Shown piece after piece: positions 1-10,136 of a stretch of 64,000 bases of DNA. How positions within the stretch are numbered: the first letter of the stretch is position 1; the number at the start of each line of letters is the position of its first letter. Source of the DNA: Candidatus Planktophila dulcis (lineage in GTDB: Bacteria > Actinomycetota > Actinomycetes > Nanopelagicales > Nanopelagicaceae); contig NZ_CP016777.1 of assembly GCF_002288225.1 (NCBI RefSeq), positions 558,001-622,000 on the forward strand, written 5' to 3'. The position numbers and the translations under genes are program-made. A model generated the notes under the pieces. It saw only the letters and a program-made list of their open reading frames with translations, searched no databases and was not told the DNA's origin.

Positions 1-2
1 GA

Positions 3-215
3 ATTCTCGGTCAGGTAGCTGGCATTACCTCTAAGTCCTTTACTTCATGTGTTAATAACATGGATTACCAGGGCTGGGTCTCTAATGCAGCAGCTGCAGG
101 TGCTAAGGCAAATGTGAACTCAACTCCTACAGTCTTCATCAATGGCAAAGAGATCAATCGCCAGAATGAATACTTCAACGCCGATAAGTTCAAAGCAGCT
201 GTAGAGCGCGGATAA
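3..215 (+). CDS. DsbA-like thioredoxin-fold protein, C-terminal fragment
   Basis: The gene enters from the left edge in frame 3 and stops with TAA at 213-215, leaving 70 residues. The tail reads NSTPTVFINGKEI, the cis-proline loop region typical of DsbA/thioredoxin_4 oxidoreductases, in which the Thr-Pro contacts the disulfide substrate. The catalytic CxxC lies outside the window, as does any signal peptide. Only 2 nt separate it from lgt, so the two are probably cotranscribed. Both would act at the membrane or cell envelope. The family call is good; the exact function (secreted-protein disulfide exchange) is inferred. Confidence 0.75.
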   Translation: MLGQVAGITSKSFTSCVNNMDYQGWVSNAAAAGAKANVNSTPTVFINGKEINRQNEYFNADKFKAAVERG

Positions 216-217
216 GG

Positions 218-1024
218 ATGCTTCTTTCAATTCCAACTCCGACAACCTCGGCAGTTGAAATTGGACCGCTGACTATCCATTTCTATGCGCTCTGCATTAT
301 TGCTGGAGTTGCTTTAGCGATCTGGTTAGGCAATCGTCGATTCACCCGTGCACACGATGGAGTCGATGGTGTGGTTGCAGATGTTGCAATAGTTGCAGTT
401 CCTGCTGGAGTTATCGGTGGGCGCATCTATCACGTGCTCACATCACCGGAACAGTATTTCGGTAGTGGTGCAGATGTTGTCGATATCTTCAAGATTTGGA
501 AGGGCGGCTTAGGTATTTGGGGCGCAATAGCCTTAGGTACCTTCGGGGCATACATTTCTTATAAGAGGATTGGCGCCAGTAGATCACTTCCGCATTTTTC
601 TCACTTTGCCGGTGCACTTGCTCCAGGGCTTGCACTTGCTCAAGCGATTGGGCGTTGGGGAAATTGGTTTAATGGCGAACTCTTCGGAAAGCCACTTGAT
701 GCTCCATGGGCGCTCTCCATTCCAGTTCGGTTAAGACCCGTCGGTTTTGAAGAGTTTGAAACATTCCATCCCACATTTCTCTATGAATCATTGTGGTGCA
801 TCGTTATTGCGCTGACCTTGATTTATATGACGCCAAAGTTATCCGGGGGAGCGATTTTCTCTCTCTATGTTGCAGGCTATAGCGCTGGACGATTCTTTAT
901 TGAGGGATTGCGCATCGACCAAGCCCATATATTTGCTGGTCTGCGTCTAAATCAATATGTCTCACTCATACTTGTTGCAGCTGGTGTGCTCGCCTTAAGT
1001 CGATATTCTCGCTCAAAGCGGTAG
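218..1024 (+). CDS. lgt: Prolipoprotein diacylglyceryl transferase
   Basis: Lgt is a membrane enzyme that moves diacylglycerol from phosphatidylglycerol to the lipobox cysteine of prolipoproteins, the first step of lipoprotein maturation. The 268-residue protein has several hydrophobic segments and the Lgt signature GRWGNWFNGELFG at about residues 145-157, which includes the conserved Arg146. The family motif HPTFLYES follows near residue 190. Length is normal for the shorter actinobacterial forms. It starts 2 nt after the DsbA-like gene and is followed 9 nt later by the VIT-family gene, which suggests one transcript. Confidence 0.96.
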   Translation: MLLSIPTPTTSAVEIGPLTIHFYALCIIAGVALAIWLGNRRFTRAHDGVDGVVADVAIVAVPAGVIGGRIYHVLTSPEQYFGSGADVVDIFKIWKGGLGIWGAIALGTFGAYISYKRIGASRSLPHFSHFAGALAPGLALAQAIGRWGNWFNGELFGKPLDAPWALSIPVRLRPVGFEEFETFHPTFLYESLWCIVIALTLIYMTPKLSGGAIFSLYVAGYSAGRFFIEGLRIDQAHIFAGLRLNQYVSLILVAAGVLALSRYSRSKR

Positions 1025-1033
1025 GCTATAAAT

Positions 1034-1747
1034 ATGGCTCTGGAAGATGTCTATCGTCGCAATCTGCATCACCGCACTCATCGTGCTGGTTGGCTGCGCG
1101 CTGCAGTCCTTGGTGCAAACGATGGCCTCGTCTCAACAGCAAGCTTGATGATTGGTGTTGCAGCTGCAAAGTCAGGCGATCATGGATTCTTGATTACAGC
1201 AGGTGCCGCAGGAATTGCAGCTGGTGCGATGTCGATGGCAGTCGGTGAATATGTTTCAGTGCGTTCACAAAATGATATTGAAGAATCTGATCGACTCCTT
1301 GAGATGGAACACCTTGCAATCGATCCCGATGGTGAACTGGAAGAGCTCATTGAGATTTACATCAACCGTGGATTAACCCGAGAGTTAGCGACGCAGGTTG
1401 CTGCCACAATGCATGCTAAGGATCCACTTGAAGCTCATCTGCGTGATGAGCTTGGTCAGCACCCGCATACCAAGGCGCGTCCTGTGCAAGCAGCGATTGC
1501 ATCTGCCTGTGCCTTCACAGCAGGTGGCCTCATTCCTTTCGTTGGAGCATTTGCTGCTACAGATGGGAAAGCGGCCTGGACAATCGTTGCCTTTACCGTG
1601 ATTGGGTTGGTTTTCACAGGAATGATTAGCGCCAAAACTGCAGGCTCAAAGCTCCTAATCCCAACCTTGCGCGTGATCGCAGGCGGCTGCCTCGGAATGG
1701 CAATCACCGCTGGAATTGGTCAGCTCTTGCATGTGAGTGGCATCTAA
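1034..1747 (+). CDS. VIT1/CCC1 family iron or manganese transporter
   Basis: This 237-residue membrane protein matches the VIT1/CCC1 family, which exports or sequesters Fe2+ or Mn2+. The start of the first helix carries the family motif GANDGLVSTAS near residues 28-38. Glycine- and alanine-rich helices follow, then a charged cytoplasmic segment (about residues 82-140) rich in Glu, His and Met (for example EMEHL), which in plant VIT1 is the metal-binding domain. Three further helices close the protein. No ferritin-like domain is fused to it. The metal cannot be told from sequence. It lies between lgt and gltB, and its stop is followed by the gltB leader. Confidence 0.88.
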   Translation: MALEDVYRRNLHHRTHRAGWLRAAVLGANDGLVSTASLMIGVAAAKSGDHGFLITAGAAGIAAGAMSMAVGEYVSVRSQNDIEESDRLLEMEHLAIDPDGELEELIEIYINRGLTRELATQVAATMHAKDPLEAHLRDELGQHPHTKARPVQAAIASACAFTAGGLIPFVGAFAATDGKAAWTIVAFTVIGLVFTGMISAKTAGSKLLIPTLRVIAGGCLGMAITAGIGQLLHVSGI

Positions 1748-1808
1748 AGCACCCCCTTGCTACCCTTTCCACACTGACTAATCGTTTCACCAGCTACACC
1801 GGGCCAAG

Positions 1809-1853
1809 GTTGTCCCCTTAATTGCAAAATCAAGAATTAAGAAAAAGGACAAC
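1809..1853 (+). promoter_or_regulatory. Two-part hairpin covering the gltB ribosome binding site
   Basis: GTTGTCC at 1809-1815 pairs perfectly with GGACAAC at 1847-1853, and CTTAATT at 1817-1823 pairs with AATTAAG at 1835-1841. An asymmetric internal loop (one C against AAAAA) separates the stems, and the apical loop is 11 nt. The 3' arm contains the only purine-rich Shine-Dalgarno candidate (AAAAAGGA, 1842-1849) before the ATG at 1859. Folding would therefore limit gltB translation. It matches no riboswitch class that I recognise. The pairing is seen directly; the regulatory role is inferred. Confidence 0.5.
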
Positions 1854-1858
1854 GGGTA

Positions 1859-4800
1859 ATGGCACTCTCATCGAACTATCCCGCAGCACAGGGTCTCTAC
1901 GATCCTGCAAATGAACATGATGCATGCGGCGTCGCGATGGTGGCCACCCTTAATAAAGTAGCCACACATGAAATTGTAGAGAAGGCACTTACAGCTCTTC
2001 GTAATCTCGAGCACCGTGGTGCATCAGGAGCTGAACCTGATTCAGGAGATGGTGCTGGAATTCTTATTCGCGTTCCTGATGCTTTCTATCGCGCAGAAAC
2101 TACCTTTGAATTACCTGCAGAAGGCTCTTATGCAACAGGCATTGCATTTATTGCACAAGGCGTCACTGTTACCGCAGAGATTGAAAAGCTTGCTAAAGAA
2201 GAAGGCCTGACAGTTCTTGGATGGCGTGATCTTCCGGTCAACTCAACTTCCCTTGGTAAGACTGCACTCTCTGTCATGCCGCAGTTCAAGCAGCTCTTTG
2301 TAGCGGGCGTTAAGAATGAATCTGGAATTGGACTCGATCGTCTTACCTTTGCACTGCGTAAGCGCGCAGAGCACTCACTTGATCTCTACTTCTCATCTCT
2401 GTCTTCACAGACAATTGTCTATAAGGGAATGCTTACAACAGGCCAGCTGGAGGAATTCTTCCCAGATCTCAGTGATGAGCGCGTTGTCTCACCTCTTGCA
2501 CTCGTGCACTCACGCTTTTCAACAAATACATTCCCTTCATGGCCACTTGCCCACCCATATCGCTTCATCGCACATAACGGTGAAATCAATACAGTAAAGG
2601 GAAATCGCAACTGGATGCGTGCTCGTGAATCACTTCTTGAAAGTGATCTCATCGGTGGAGATTTAAAGCGCCTCTTCCCAATCGTTGAAATGTCTGGCTC
2701 TGACTCAGCATCCTTTGATGAAGTACTTGAACTTCTCTATCTTGGTGGACGCTCATTGCCACACGCAGTATTGATGATGATTCCTGAAGCATGGGAGAAC
2801 CATGCGACGATGTCACAGAAGCGTCGTGACTTTTATGCATTCCACGCATCGTTGATGGAGCCTTGGGATGGTCCTGCCTGTGTGACATTTACCGATGGAC
2901 ATCAGGTTGGTGCTGTTCTAGATCGCAATGGACTTCGCCCTTCACGTTTTTGGGTGACAGATGATGGCCTCGTCGTTCTTGCATCCGAAGTGGGAGTACT
3001 TGATTTTCCTGCAGAGAAGATTGTTCGAAAAGGAAGACTTCAACCAGGAAAGATGTTCTTGGTCGATATCGAAGCAGGGCGCATCATTGAAGATGACGAG
3101 ATTAAAGATTCGCTAGCTGATGCTGCGCCTTATGGCACATGGCTTAAAGATGGAATGATCAAGCTCTCTGATCTTCCATCACGTGAGCACATCGTCTATC
3201 CACACAAATCTGTTATCCGTCGTCAAAAGGCTTTTGGTTACACAGAAGAAGAAATCAAAATCATTGTGACTCCAATGGCAAAAGGTGGGGGAGAAGCGCT
3301 CGGTTCTATGGGAACTGATACTCCTATCGCAGCTCTCTCAGGCAAACCACGTCTACTCTTTGATTACTTCTCACAACTCTTTGCGCAAGTCACCAATCCA
3401 CCACTGGATGCAATTCGTGAGGAGCTTGTGACAAGTCTCGGTGGATCACTCGGTCCAGAGCACAACTTGCTCGATCCAGGTCCTGAATCCTGTAAACAGA
3501 TATCACTGGCTTTTCCTGTCATCGATAATGATGAACTTGCAAAGATTATTCACGTCAATGCCGATGATGATTATCCAGAACTTGAGGCATATGTCGTTCG
3601 CGGACTCTTCCCGGTAACCGGTGATGGAAACACTCTGCGTGCTCGCCTTGAGGAGATCAAGCGTGAGGTCTCTGATGCGATTGCAAAGGGTGCACACATC
3701 ATTGTTCTCTCTGACCGCGACGGTGATGCAGAAGATTGTCCAATTCCATCACTGCTACTTACAGCAGCTGTTCACCACCACCTTATTCGCGAAAAGACTC
3801 GAACAAAGGTCGGTCTTGTTGTTGAAGCAGGCGATGTTCGCGAAGTGCATCATGTCGCTCTCCTTATCGGTTATGGAGCAGCTGCTGTAAATCCATACCT
3901 CGTGATGGAAACTGCAGAAGATCTCGTGAACCAGGGTGTCATTACGGGAATTGCTCCAGAGAAGGCTGTTCGTAACGTCATTAAGGCTCTCGGTAAGGGA
4001 GTTCTCAAGGTGATGTCGAAGATGGGCATTTCAACAATTGCTTCTTATACGGGAGCCCAAGTATTTGAAGCAATCGGTATTGCTCAAGATGTTGTCGATG
4101 AGTTCTTTGTTGGAACAACATCACGTCTTGGCGGCGTTGATCTTGATGTCATTGCAGAAGAGACCATTAAGCGCCACCATTTTGCATATCCTGTTGGGGG
4201 AGAGATTCCAGGTGCTAAGCGACTAGCTGTCGGTGGCGAATACCAATGGCGCCGTGATGGAGAACCGCACCTTTTCAACCCTGAGACTGTCTTTGCACTT
4301 CAGCACTCAACGCGCAATAAGCGTTATGACATCTTCAAGCGTTACACAGATAAGGTCAATGATCAGAGCAAGGATTTGATGACTCTGCGCGGACTCTTCC
4401 AATTTAAGGAGGGCGAACGCCCTGCCATCTCCCTTGATGAAGTGGAGCCAATTTCAGAGATTGTGAAGCGTTTCTCAACCGGTGCGATGTCATACGGCTC
4501 TGTCTCTCAAGAAGTACACGAGACCCTCGCAATCGCAATGAACCGTCTTGGTGCAAAGTCCAATACCGGTGAAGGCGGAGAAGATGAGTCTCGTTATCTT
4601 CCGATGGCAAATGGTGATTCAAAGAAGAGTGCTATCAAGCAAGTTGCATCAGGTCGCTTTGGCGTAACAAGTAATTACCTTATTAATGCAACAGATATTC
4701 AGATCAAGGTGGCCCAAGGCGCCAAGCCTGGTGAAGGTGGACAACTTCCTGGCTTCAAGGTCTATCCATGGATTGCTAAGGCGCGCTACTCCACACCTGG

Positions 4801-6376
4801 CGTTGGTCTGATCTCACCGCCGCCTCACCACGATATTTACTCAATTGAAGATCTTGCACAGCTCATCCACGATTTGAAGAATGCAAATAAGGATGCGCGA
4901 GTTCACGTCAAGCTTGTTGCAGAAGTAGGTGTTGGAACTGTTGCAGCTGGTGTCTCTAAGGCACATGCCGATGTTGTTCTTATTTCAGGCCACGATGGTG
5001 GAACTGGTGCATCACCTTTAACATCACTCAAGCATGCTGGCGCCCCATGGGAGCTTGGCCTTGCGGAGACTCAACAGACACTTCTACTCAATAATTTGCG
5101 TGATCGCATCGTTGTTCAAGCAGATGGTCAACTCAAGACTGGTCGCGATGTTGTTATTGCTGCCCTTCTCGGTGCTGAAGAATATGGATTTGCAACTGCG
5201 CCACTGGTTGTCTCAGGCTGCATCATGATGCGCGTCTGCCACTTGGATACATGTCCTGTGGGCGTTGCAACACAGAATCCAGAGCTACGTAAGAAGTTCA
5301 CTGGAAAGCCTGAATTCGTTGAGACATTCTTTGAGTACATCGCAGAGGAAGTCCGTGAAATCTTGGCATCGCTTGGATTCCGCACACTTCTTGAAGCAAT
5401 TGGCCATGTGGAGTATCTCGATACTCGCGATGCAGTCAATCACTGGAAGGCGAGCGGTTTAGATCTTTCACCACTTCTTGTGCGCCCAGATGTTGATTCA
5501 CCATTGCACAACACCACACAGCAGGATCATGGACTTGCTGCAGCACTCGATAATAAATTGATTGAACTTTCTAAGGCTGCACTAGAAAAGCAAGAACCTG
5601 TTCGTATCGATCTTCCTATTCGCAACGTCAACCGCACAGTCGGAACAATGTTGGGCGCAGAAGTTACTCGTCGCTATGGATCACCAGGTCTTCCAGTCGG
5701 AACTATCGATGTCACTCTTCATGGCTCTGCAGGTCAATCACTCGGTGCATTTATTCCTCAAGGCCTCACTCTTCGACTCTACGGTGATGCAAATGATTAT
5801 GTAGGTAAGGGAATCTCTGGCGGACGTGTAGTTGTTCGTCCAGATGAAAAGGCAAGCTTTAAGTCAGAGCTCAACGTGATTGCCGGTAACGTCATTGGTT
5901 ATGGCGCAACATCAGGAGATATCTTTATTCGAGGTCTTGCAGGTGAGCGCTTCTGTGTGCGTAACTCAGGTGCTATTGCAGTCGTTGAAGGCGTTGGCGA
6001 TCACGCTCTTGAATATATGACAGGTGGAACCGTGGTCATCCTCGGACCAACTGGGCGAAATATTGCAGCAGGTATGTCAGGTGGTCGCGCCTTTGTTCTC
6101 GATCTCAATACCGCTGTTGTGAATGCTGAGATGGTAGATATTCTCGCCGTTCCCGCAGATCAACGCGAGAATCTCAGGTCTGTTGTCTCTTCCTTCCATG
6201 TCGAGACAGGTTCAGAAGTTGCCGCAGCACTCCTTGCAGATTGGGATAACGAGATTTCTCGATTCTCACTTATTATGCCGCGTGATTACGCGAAGGTCTT
6301 AGGTGCAATTGAGCGAGCAACCAGAGAAGGTTTGCCCGTGGATGAATACATTATGGAGGTAGCAGCAAATGGCTGA
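1859..6376 (+). CDS. gltB: Glutamate synthase (NADPH) large subunit
   Basis: GltB makes two glutamates from glutamine and 2-oxoglutarate and works with GltD. The protein has 1505 residues, the usual length. The N-terminal Ntn-type amidotransferase domain has its catalytic Cys at residue 23 ([11 protein letters not shown]), so a 22-residue propeptide is expected to be removed. The central and FMN-binding domains follow, with the 3Fe-4S cysteine cluster in [13 protein letters not shown]. The C-terminal GXGXG beta-helix repeats ([17 protein letters not shown]) are present. It starts at ATG 1859 behind an RBS-masking hairpin and overlaps gltD by 8 nt, so the two subunits are translationally coupled. 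The enzyme is cytoplasmic. Confidence 0.98.
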   Translation: MALSSNYPAAQGLYDPANEHDACGVAMVATLNKVATHEIVEKALTALRNLEHRGASGAEPDSGDGAGILIRVPDAFYRAETTFELPAEGSYATGIAFIAQGVTVTAEIEKLAKEEGLTVLGWRDLPVNSTSLGKTALSVMPQFKQLFVAGVKNESGIGLDRLTFALRKRAEHSLDLYFSSLSSQTIVYKGMLTTGQLEEFFPDLSDERVVSPLALVHSRFSTNTFPSWPLAHPYRFIAHNGEINTVKGNRNWMRARESLLESDLIGGDLKRLFPIVEMSGSDSASFDEVLELLYLGGRSLPHAVLMMIPEAWENHATMSQKRRDFYAFHASLMEPWDGPACVTFTDGHQVGAVLDRNGLRPSRFWVTDDGLVVLASEVGVLDFPAEKIVRKGRLQPGKMFLVDIEAGRIIEDDEIKDSLADAAPYGTWLKDGMIKLSDLPSREHIVYPHKSVIRRQKAFGYTEEEIKIIVTPMAKGGGEALGSMGTDTPIAALSGKPRLLFDYFSQLFAQVTNPPLDAIREELVTSLGGSLGPEHNLLDPGPESCKQISLAFPVIDNDELAKIIHVNADDDYPELEAYVVRGLFPVTGDGNTLRARLEEIKREVSDAIAKGAHIIVLSDRDGDAEDCPIPSLLLTAAVHHHLIREKTRTKVGLVVEAGDVREVHHVALLIGYGAAAVNPYLVMETAEDLVNQGVITGIAPEKAVRNVIKALGKGVLKVMSKMGISTIASYTGAQVFEAIGIAQDVVDEFFVGTTSRLGGVDLDVIAEETIKRHHFAYPVGGEIPGAKRLAVGGEYQWRRDGEPHLFNPETVFALQHSTRNKRYDIFKRYTDKVNDQSKDLMTLRGLFQFKEGERPAISLDEVEPISEIVKRFSTGAMSYGSVSQEVHETLAIAMNRLGAKSNTGEGGEDESRYLPMANGDSKKSAIKQVASGRFGVTSNYLINATDIQIKVAQGAKPGEGGQLPGFKVYPWIAKARYSTPGVGLISPPPHHDIYSIEDLAQLIHDLKNANKDARVHVKLVAEVGVGTVAAGVSKAHADVVLISGHDGGTGASPLTSLKHAGAPWELGLAETQQTLLLNNLRDRIVVQADGQLKTGRDVVIAALLGAEEYGFATAPLVVSGCIMMRVCHLDTCPVGVATQNPELRKKFTGKPEFVETFFEYIAEEVREILASLGFRTLLEAIGHVEYLDTRDAVNHWKASGLDLSPLLVRPDVDSPLHNTTQQDHGLAAALDNKLIELSKAALEKQEPVRIDLPIRNVNRTVGTMLGAEVTRRYGSPGLPVGTIDVTLHGSAGQSLGAFIPQGLTLRLYGDANDYVGKGISGGRVVVRPDEKASFKSELNVIAGNVIGYGATSGDIFIRGLAGERFCVRNSGAIAVVEGVGDHALEYMTGGTVVILGPTGRNIAAGMSGGRAFVLDLNTAVVNAEMVDILAVPADQRENLRSVVSSFHVETGSEVAAALLADWDNEISRFSLIMPRDYAKVLGAIERATREGLPVDEYIMEVAANG

Positions 6377-7823
6377 TCCAAAAGGATTTATGACAACTCC
6401 TCGCGAGACTCCTCAGCGACGTCCCGTTGATGTGCGCATCCAAGATTGGCGCGAAGTCTATGAACCACAATCTTTTGAACACCTACAGAAGCAAGCAGGT
6501 CGTTGCATGGATTGCGGAATTCCTTTCTGTCATAACGGATGCCCACTCGGCAACTTGATTCCAGAGTGGAATGACCTCATCTTCCGTGGAGATAAAGAGG
6601 AAGCAATTGATCGCCTCCATGCAACCAATAACTTCCCTGAGTTCACAGGGCGCCTCTGTCCTGCTCCATGTGAGACAGCGTGTGTTGTGGGAATTAACCG
6701 TGATGCAGTCACCATTAAACAGATTGAACTTCGCACTATTGAAGAGGCATTTGATGCCAATAATGTGAAGCCACTTGCTCCAGATCGTCTATCGGGCAAG
6801 ACAGTTGCTGTGATTGGTTCAGGTCCAGCAGGACTTGCTGCCGCGCAACAGCTCACTCGTGCTGGACACACAGTTGCTGTCTATGAGCGCGCTGAAAAGA
6901 TTGGCGGACTTCTTCGCTACGGAATTCCTGAATTTAAGATGGAGAAGCACATCGTTGATCGCCGCCTTGCTCAGATGGAGCAAGAAGGAACTCGTTTTCG
7001 CCCAGGCGTTAACGTTGGCGTTGAAATCACAGGATCTGATCTACGCGCTAGATACGATGCAGTTGTTCTAGCAATTGGTGCAACGCAATGGCGCGAGCTA
7101 CCAATTCCTGGTCGTGAAAACATTGGCATCTATCAAGCGATGGAGTTTTTGCCATGGGGCAATAAGCAGGCTCTCGGTGAGGTAGAAGTTCCCGGAATTA
7201 ATGTTGCAGGCAAACACGTCATCATCCTTGGTGGTGGAGATACTGGTGCAGATTGCCTTGGAACATCTGTGCGCCAAGGTGCTGCAAGTGTTACTCAACT
7301 TGAGATCATGCCTCGTCCAACGGATGAGCGCCCAACATCACAGCCATGGCCAACCTATCCAATGATTTATCGCGTCTCGAGTGCGCACGAAGAGCTCGAT
7401 AACCGCATGTTCTCTGTCAGTACACAAGAATTTATAGGCGATGGCAAAGGCAATCTCAAAGCGCTCAAGATTGTGGAAACTAAGTTTGAGAATGGAAAGT
7501 TCGAGCCAATTCCAGGAACAGAGAAAGAACTTCCAGCCGATTTCGTCTTCCTTGCGATGGGCTTTACAGGTCCTGAGAAGTCAGCACTTATTGAGCAACT
7601 TGAGGTCGAACTTGATGATCGCGGCAATATCAAACGAGATGAGAACTTCCAGAGCACTGAAGAGGGAATCTTCGTGGCAGGCGATGTTGGTCGCGGTCAA
7701 TCTCTGATTGTCTGGGCAATCGCTGAAGGTCGTTCTGCGGCTGCTGCTGTGGATAGATACTTATCAGGGGAGACACAACTACATTCACCGATCGAGCCAA
7801 CAACTCGTTCGCTCATGGTGTGA
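6369..7823 (+). CDS. gltD: Glutamate synthase small subunit
   Basis: GltD carries FAD and two 4Fe-4S clusters and passes electrons from NADPH to GltB. The 484-residue protein has the N-terminal cysteine sets C46-C49-C54-C58 and C97-C101-C105. A dinucleotide fold follows at [10 protein letters not shown] (about 150-159), and a second one, for NADPH, at [11 protein letters not shown] near residue 293. Length is normal. It overlaps the end of gltB by 8 nt. Its demand for Fe-S clusters fits the complete suf operon further along the window. Confidence 0.97.
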   Translation: MADPKGFMTTPRETPQRRPVDVRIQDWREVYEPQSFEHLQKQAGRCMDCGIPFCHNGCPLGNLIPEWNDLIFRGDKEEAIDRLHATNNFPEFTGRLCPAPCETACVVGINRDAVTIKQIELRTIEEAFDANNVKPLAPDRLSGKTVAVIGSGPAGLAAAQQLTRAGHTVAVYERAEKIGGLLRYGIPEFKMEKHIVDRRLAQMEQEGTRFRPGVNVGVEITGSDLRARYDAVVLAIGATQWRELPIPGRENIGIYQAMEFLPWGNKQALGEVEVPGINVAGKHVIILGGGDTGADCLGTSVRQGAASVTQLEIMPRPTDERPTSQPWPTYPMIYRVSSAHEELDNRMFSVSTQEFIGDGKGNLKALKIVETKFENGKFEPIPGTEKELPADFVFLAMGFTGPEKSALIEQLEVELDDRGNIKRDENFQSTEEGIFVAGDVGRGQSLIVWAIAEGRSAAAAVDRYLSGETQLHSPIEPTTRSLMV

Positions 7824-7877
7824 GATACATCGGTTTCACACTCGTAAGTACACATCAACCAGAGATAAGGTAATGCC

Positions 7878-9317
7878 ATGCGTCGCGCCAAAATTGTTTG
7901 CACTATGGGTCCAGCTGTTGAATCTCCAGAGAAGGTCAAGGAGCTCATTGCAGCGGGTATGAATATGGCGCGCCTGAATCTTTCCCATGGCGGATATGAA
8001 GAACATCAAGCACGCCTCGATGCCGTGCGATCTGCTGCCAAAGCTGCGGGTAAAGCTGTTGCAATCCTTGTTGATCTTCAAGGGCCAAAGATTCGCCTTG
8101 GCCGCTTTGAAAATGGTCCTCACGATCTATCTCGTGGCGATATTTTCACCATTACTACCGATGAAATCTCTGGAACGAAGGAGCGCGTTGGTACGACATA
8201 TAAAGGTCTTCCAGGAGATTGCAAAGCTGGAGATCGCATTTTGATCGATGATGGAAAAGTTACTGTTGAAGTGATTGAGGTCAAGGGCAATGATGTCATC
8301 ACCAAATGTATCCAGCCAGGTACGGTCAGCAACAATAAGGGAATTAACCTTCCGGGCGTTGCAGTCTCTGTTCCTGCGATGTCTAAAAAAGATGAAGATG
8401 ATCTTCGTTGGGGGCTGCGAGCAGGCGCCGATTTCATCGCACTCTCATTTGTCCGAAATGCTGCAGATGTCAAAGATGTTCACGCCATCATGGATGAAGT
8501 GGGAATTCGCGTTCCTGTCATTGCAAAGATTGAGAAGCCTCAGGCTGTTGAGAACCTTGTTGAGATCGTTGCAGCATTTGATGGCATCATGGTCGCTCGT
8601 GGCGACCTCGGGGTCGAACTACCTATTGAAGATGTTCCTATGGTTCAAAAGCGCTGTATTGAACTCTCTCGCGATGCTGCAAAGCCAGTCATTGTTGCAA
8701 CACAGATGCTTGATTCCATGATTACCAATTCATCACCTACGCGCGCAGAGGCGACAGATTGCGCCAACGCTGTTCTTGATGGCGCAGACGCACTCATGCT
8801 CTCAGGTGAGACATCAGTCGGAGAGTTTGCAATTCAGGCTGTAGAAACAATGGCTCGCATCATTGAGCGCACCGAAGAACTTGGCCTTGATCGCATTCGT
8901 CCATTGATGACTAATCCACGTACTAAAGGTGGAGCAATCACTAAGGCAGCAGCTGAAGTGGGTCTTATCGTGGGCGCGAAGTTCCTTGTGACCTTTACGC
9001 AATCGGGTGATTCAGCGCGACGTATTTCTCGTCTGCGCTCTCCTATTCCAATTCTTGCAATTACTCCTGAAGAGGGCACCTATAACCGCTTAGCTCTCTC
9101 ATGGGGAGTCGAGCCGCTGATTACTCCTATGGTCAAACACACCGATGAGATGGTGTTGCAGGCTGACAAGATGCTGATTGAAGGTAAGCGCGCAGAGATT
9201 GGTGAACTCGTCATGATCGTTGCTGGCTCACCTCCTGGAATTCCAGGTTCGACCAATGCGATGCGCGTGCACAAGGTTGGCGATGCCGTTAATGGCGTTG
9301 TCGCTGCATACCGCTAA
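7878..9317 (+). CDS. pyk: Pyruvate kinase
   Basis: Pyruvate kinase converts phosphoenolpyruvate and ADP to pyruvate and ATP, the last step of glycolysis. The 479-residue protein begins RRAKIVCTMGPA, the family's first strand. It has the active-site segment IAKIEKPQAVENL with the catalytic Lys, and the MVARGDLGVE metal-binding motif. The C-terminal allosteric domain is present. ATG 7878 has AAGGTAA about 8 nt upstream. It sits 54 nt after gltD, so it may share that transcript or have its own weak promoter. The tRNA gene follows at 9374. Confidence 0.97.
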   Translation: MRRAKIVCTMGPAVESPEKVKELIAAGMNMARLNLSHGGYEEHQARLDAVRSAAKAAGKAVAILVDLQGPKIRLGRFENGPHDLSRGDIFTITTDEISGTKERVGTTYKGLPGDCKAGDRILIDDGKVTVEVIEVKGNDVITKCIQPGTVSNNKGINLPGVAVSVPAMSKKDEDDLRWGLRAGADFIALSFVRNAADVKDVHAIMDEVGIRVPVIAKIEKPQAVENLVEIVAAFDGIMVARGDLGVELPIEDVPMVQKRCIELSRDAAKPVIVATQMLDSMITNSSPTRAEATDCANAVLDGADALMLSGETSVGEFAIQAVETMARIIERTEELGLDRIRPLMTNPRTKGGAITKAAAEVGLIVGAKFLVTFTQSGDSARRISRLRSPIPILAITPEEGTYNRLALSWGVEPLITPMVKHTDEMVLQADKMLIEGKRAEIGELVMIVAGSPPGIPGSTNAMRVHKVGDAVNGVVAAYR

Positions 9318-9357
9318 TCCACAAGCTCTCTCGTTTCGCCTAACTCCTCTCTTCTAA

Positions 9358-9363
9358 TACGAT
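9358..9363 (+). promoter_or_regulatory. Probable -10 element of the tRNA transcript
   Basis: TACGAT at 9358-9363 fits the TAnnnT pattern of actinobacterial housekeeping promoters and would place +1 near 9370, four nucleotides before the mature tRNA. No convincing -35 is visible (TTTCGC lies about 18 nt upstream). This suggests a transcript that starts just before the tRNA and continues into the response regulator. Confidence 0.4.
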
Positions 9364-9373
9364 AGGGGAGTAC

Positions 9374-9446
9374 GCCTCGGTACTCCAACGGTAGAGAGGG
9401 CAGTCTCAAACACTGCATAGTGTCGGTTCGAATCCGACTCGAGGCA
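9374..9446 (+). tRNA. tRNA with CAA anticodon (Leu by anticodon), class I shape
   Basis: A 73-nt cloverleaf can be drawn. The acceptor stem GCCTCGG pairs with TCGAGGC (one G-U). The anticodon stem GCAGT/ACTGC (9400-9404 with 9412-9416) encloses loop CTCAAAC, giving anticodon CAA at 9407-9409. The T arm GTCGG/CCGAC has loop TTCGAAT. The variable loop has only five nucleotides (ATAGT), so the molecule lacks the long arm expected of bacterial leucine tRNAs. The discriminator is A. CCA is not encoded. The D stem is imperfect (three pairs plus a C-A mismatch). It is a tRNA by shape; its aminoacylation identity is uncertain. Confidence 0.85.
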
Positions 9447-9447
9447 C

Positions 9448-10047
9448 ATGAGTAAAGAATCCACGCAGAGCGCACCTGTGCGAATCCTTGTTGCCGAGGA
9501 TGAAGCGCTCATTCGTATGGATCTTGTTGAGATGTTGCAAGAAGCTGGTTATGAAGTCATCGCACAAGCGACCAATGGTGAAGAGGCAATCGCACTTGCA
9601 ACAGAACATAGACCAGATTTAGCAATCCTTGATGTGAAGATGCCAGTCCTCGATGGAATTTCTGCAGCTGAGAAAATCATCTCGATTGCTCCAGTTCTGA
9701 TGTTGACAGCATTTAGCCAGAAAGAACTTATTGATCGCGCACGTGATGCTGGTGTGATGGCATATGTTGTGAAGCCATTTACTATCGGAGATTTGGTTCC
9801 TGCTATTGAAATTGCAATTAGCCGACATACTCAGATGAAATCACTTGCCGAAGAGGTTGCCGATCTCCATGAACGACTTGAGACTCGAAAAATTATTGAT
9901 CGAGCCAAAGGGATTTTGATGAAGGCGCTAAACCTTTCAGAGCCAGAAGCATTTTCTTGGATTCAAAGGGCTGCAATGGACCGCCGCCTGACCATGAAAG
10001 AGGTCGCCCAAGCCGTCATTTCCCCTGAGGCCGCCCTGGATAAGTAG
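9448..10047 (+). CDS. pdtaR: Response regulator with ANTAR RNA-binding domain (PdtaR-like)
   Basis: The 199-residue protein has an N-terminal receiver domain (about 11-130) with the acidic pair in AEDEA, phospho-acceptor Asp62 (AILDVKMP) and the conserved VKPF lysine. A C-terminal ANTAR domain (about 140-195) contains IDRAKGILM. ANTAR regulators bind paired hairpins in mRNA leaders and relieve termination. M. tuberculosis PdtaR (Rv1626) has the same layout and lies in the same gene neighbourhood. No partner histidine kinase is in the window. The ATG begins 1 nt after the tRNA discriminator, and no Shine-Dalgarno is available other than tRNA sequence. Confidence 0.92.
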   Translation: MSKESTQSAPVRILVAEDEALIRMDLVEMLQEAGYEVIAQATNGEEAIALATEHRPDLAILDVKMPVLDGISAAEKIISIAPVLMLTAFSQKELIDRARDAGVMAYVVKPFTIGDLVPAIEIAISRHTQMKSLAEEVADLHERLETRKIIDRAKGILMKALNLSEPEAFSWIQRAAMDRRLTMKEVAQAVISPEAALDK

Positions 10048-10136
10048 CTCGTCCTAGCAAATATGAGCCACAGGAAAATCACCTAATTTCGTGATGCAAA
10101 AGTAACCTCCCACGCCGTATTTCGGGCAATTACACC

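Noticed and set aside
1-6. GAATTC at the very first base as a cloning junction
   Set aside because: The reading frame of the DsbA-like gene runs through it normally, and a six-base match at the edge is not enough evidence.
1784-1799. GlnR-like half site upstream of gltB (minus strand GTGTA-N6-GAAAC)
   Set aside because: Only 8 of 10 consensus positions match and just one half box is present; a match this weak is expected by chance.
10102-10106. GTAAC motif before livJ as a GlnR site
   Set aside because: The second half at the required 6-nt spacing is CGCCG, which does not fit GAAAC.
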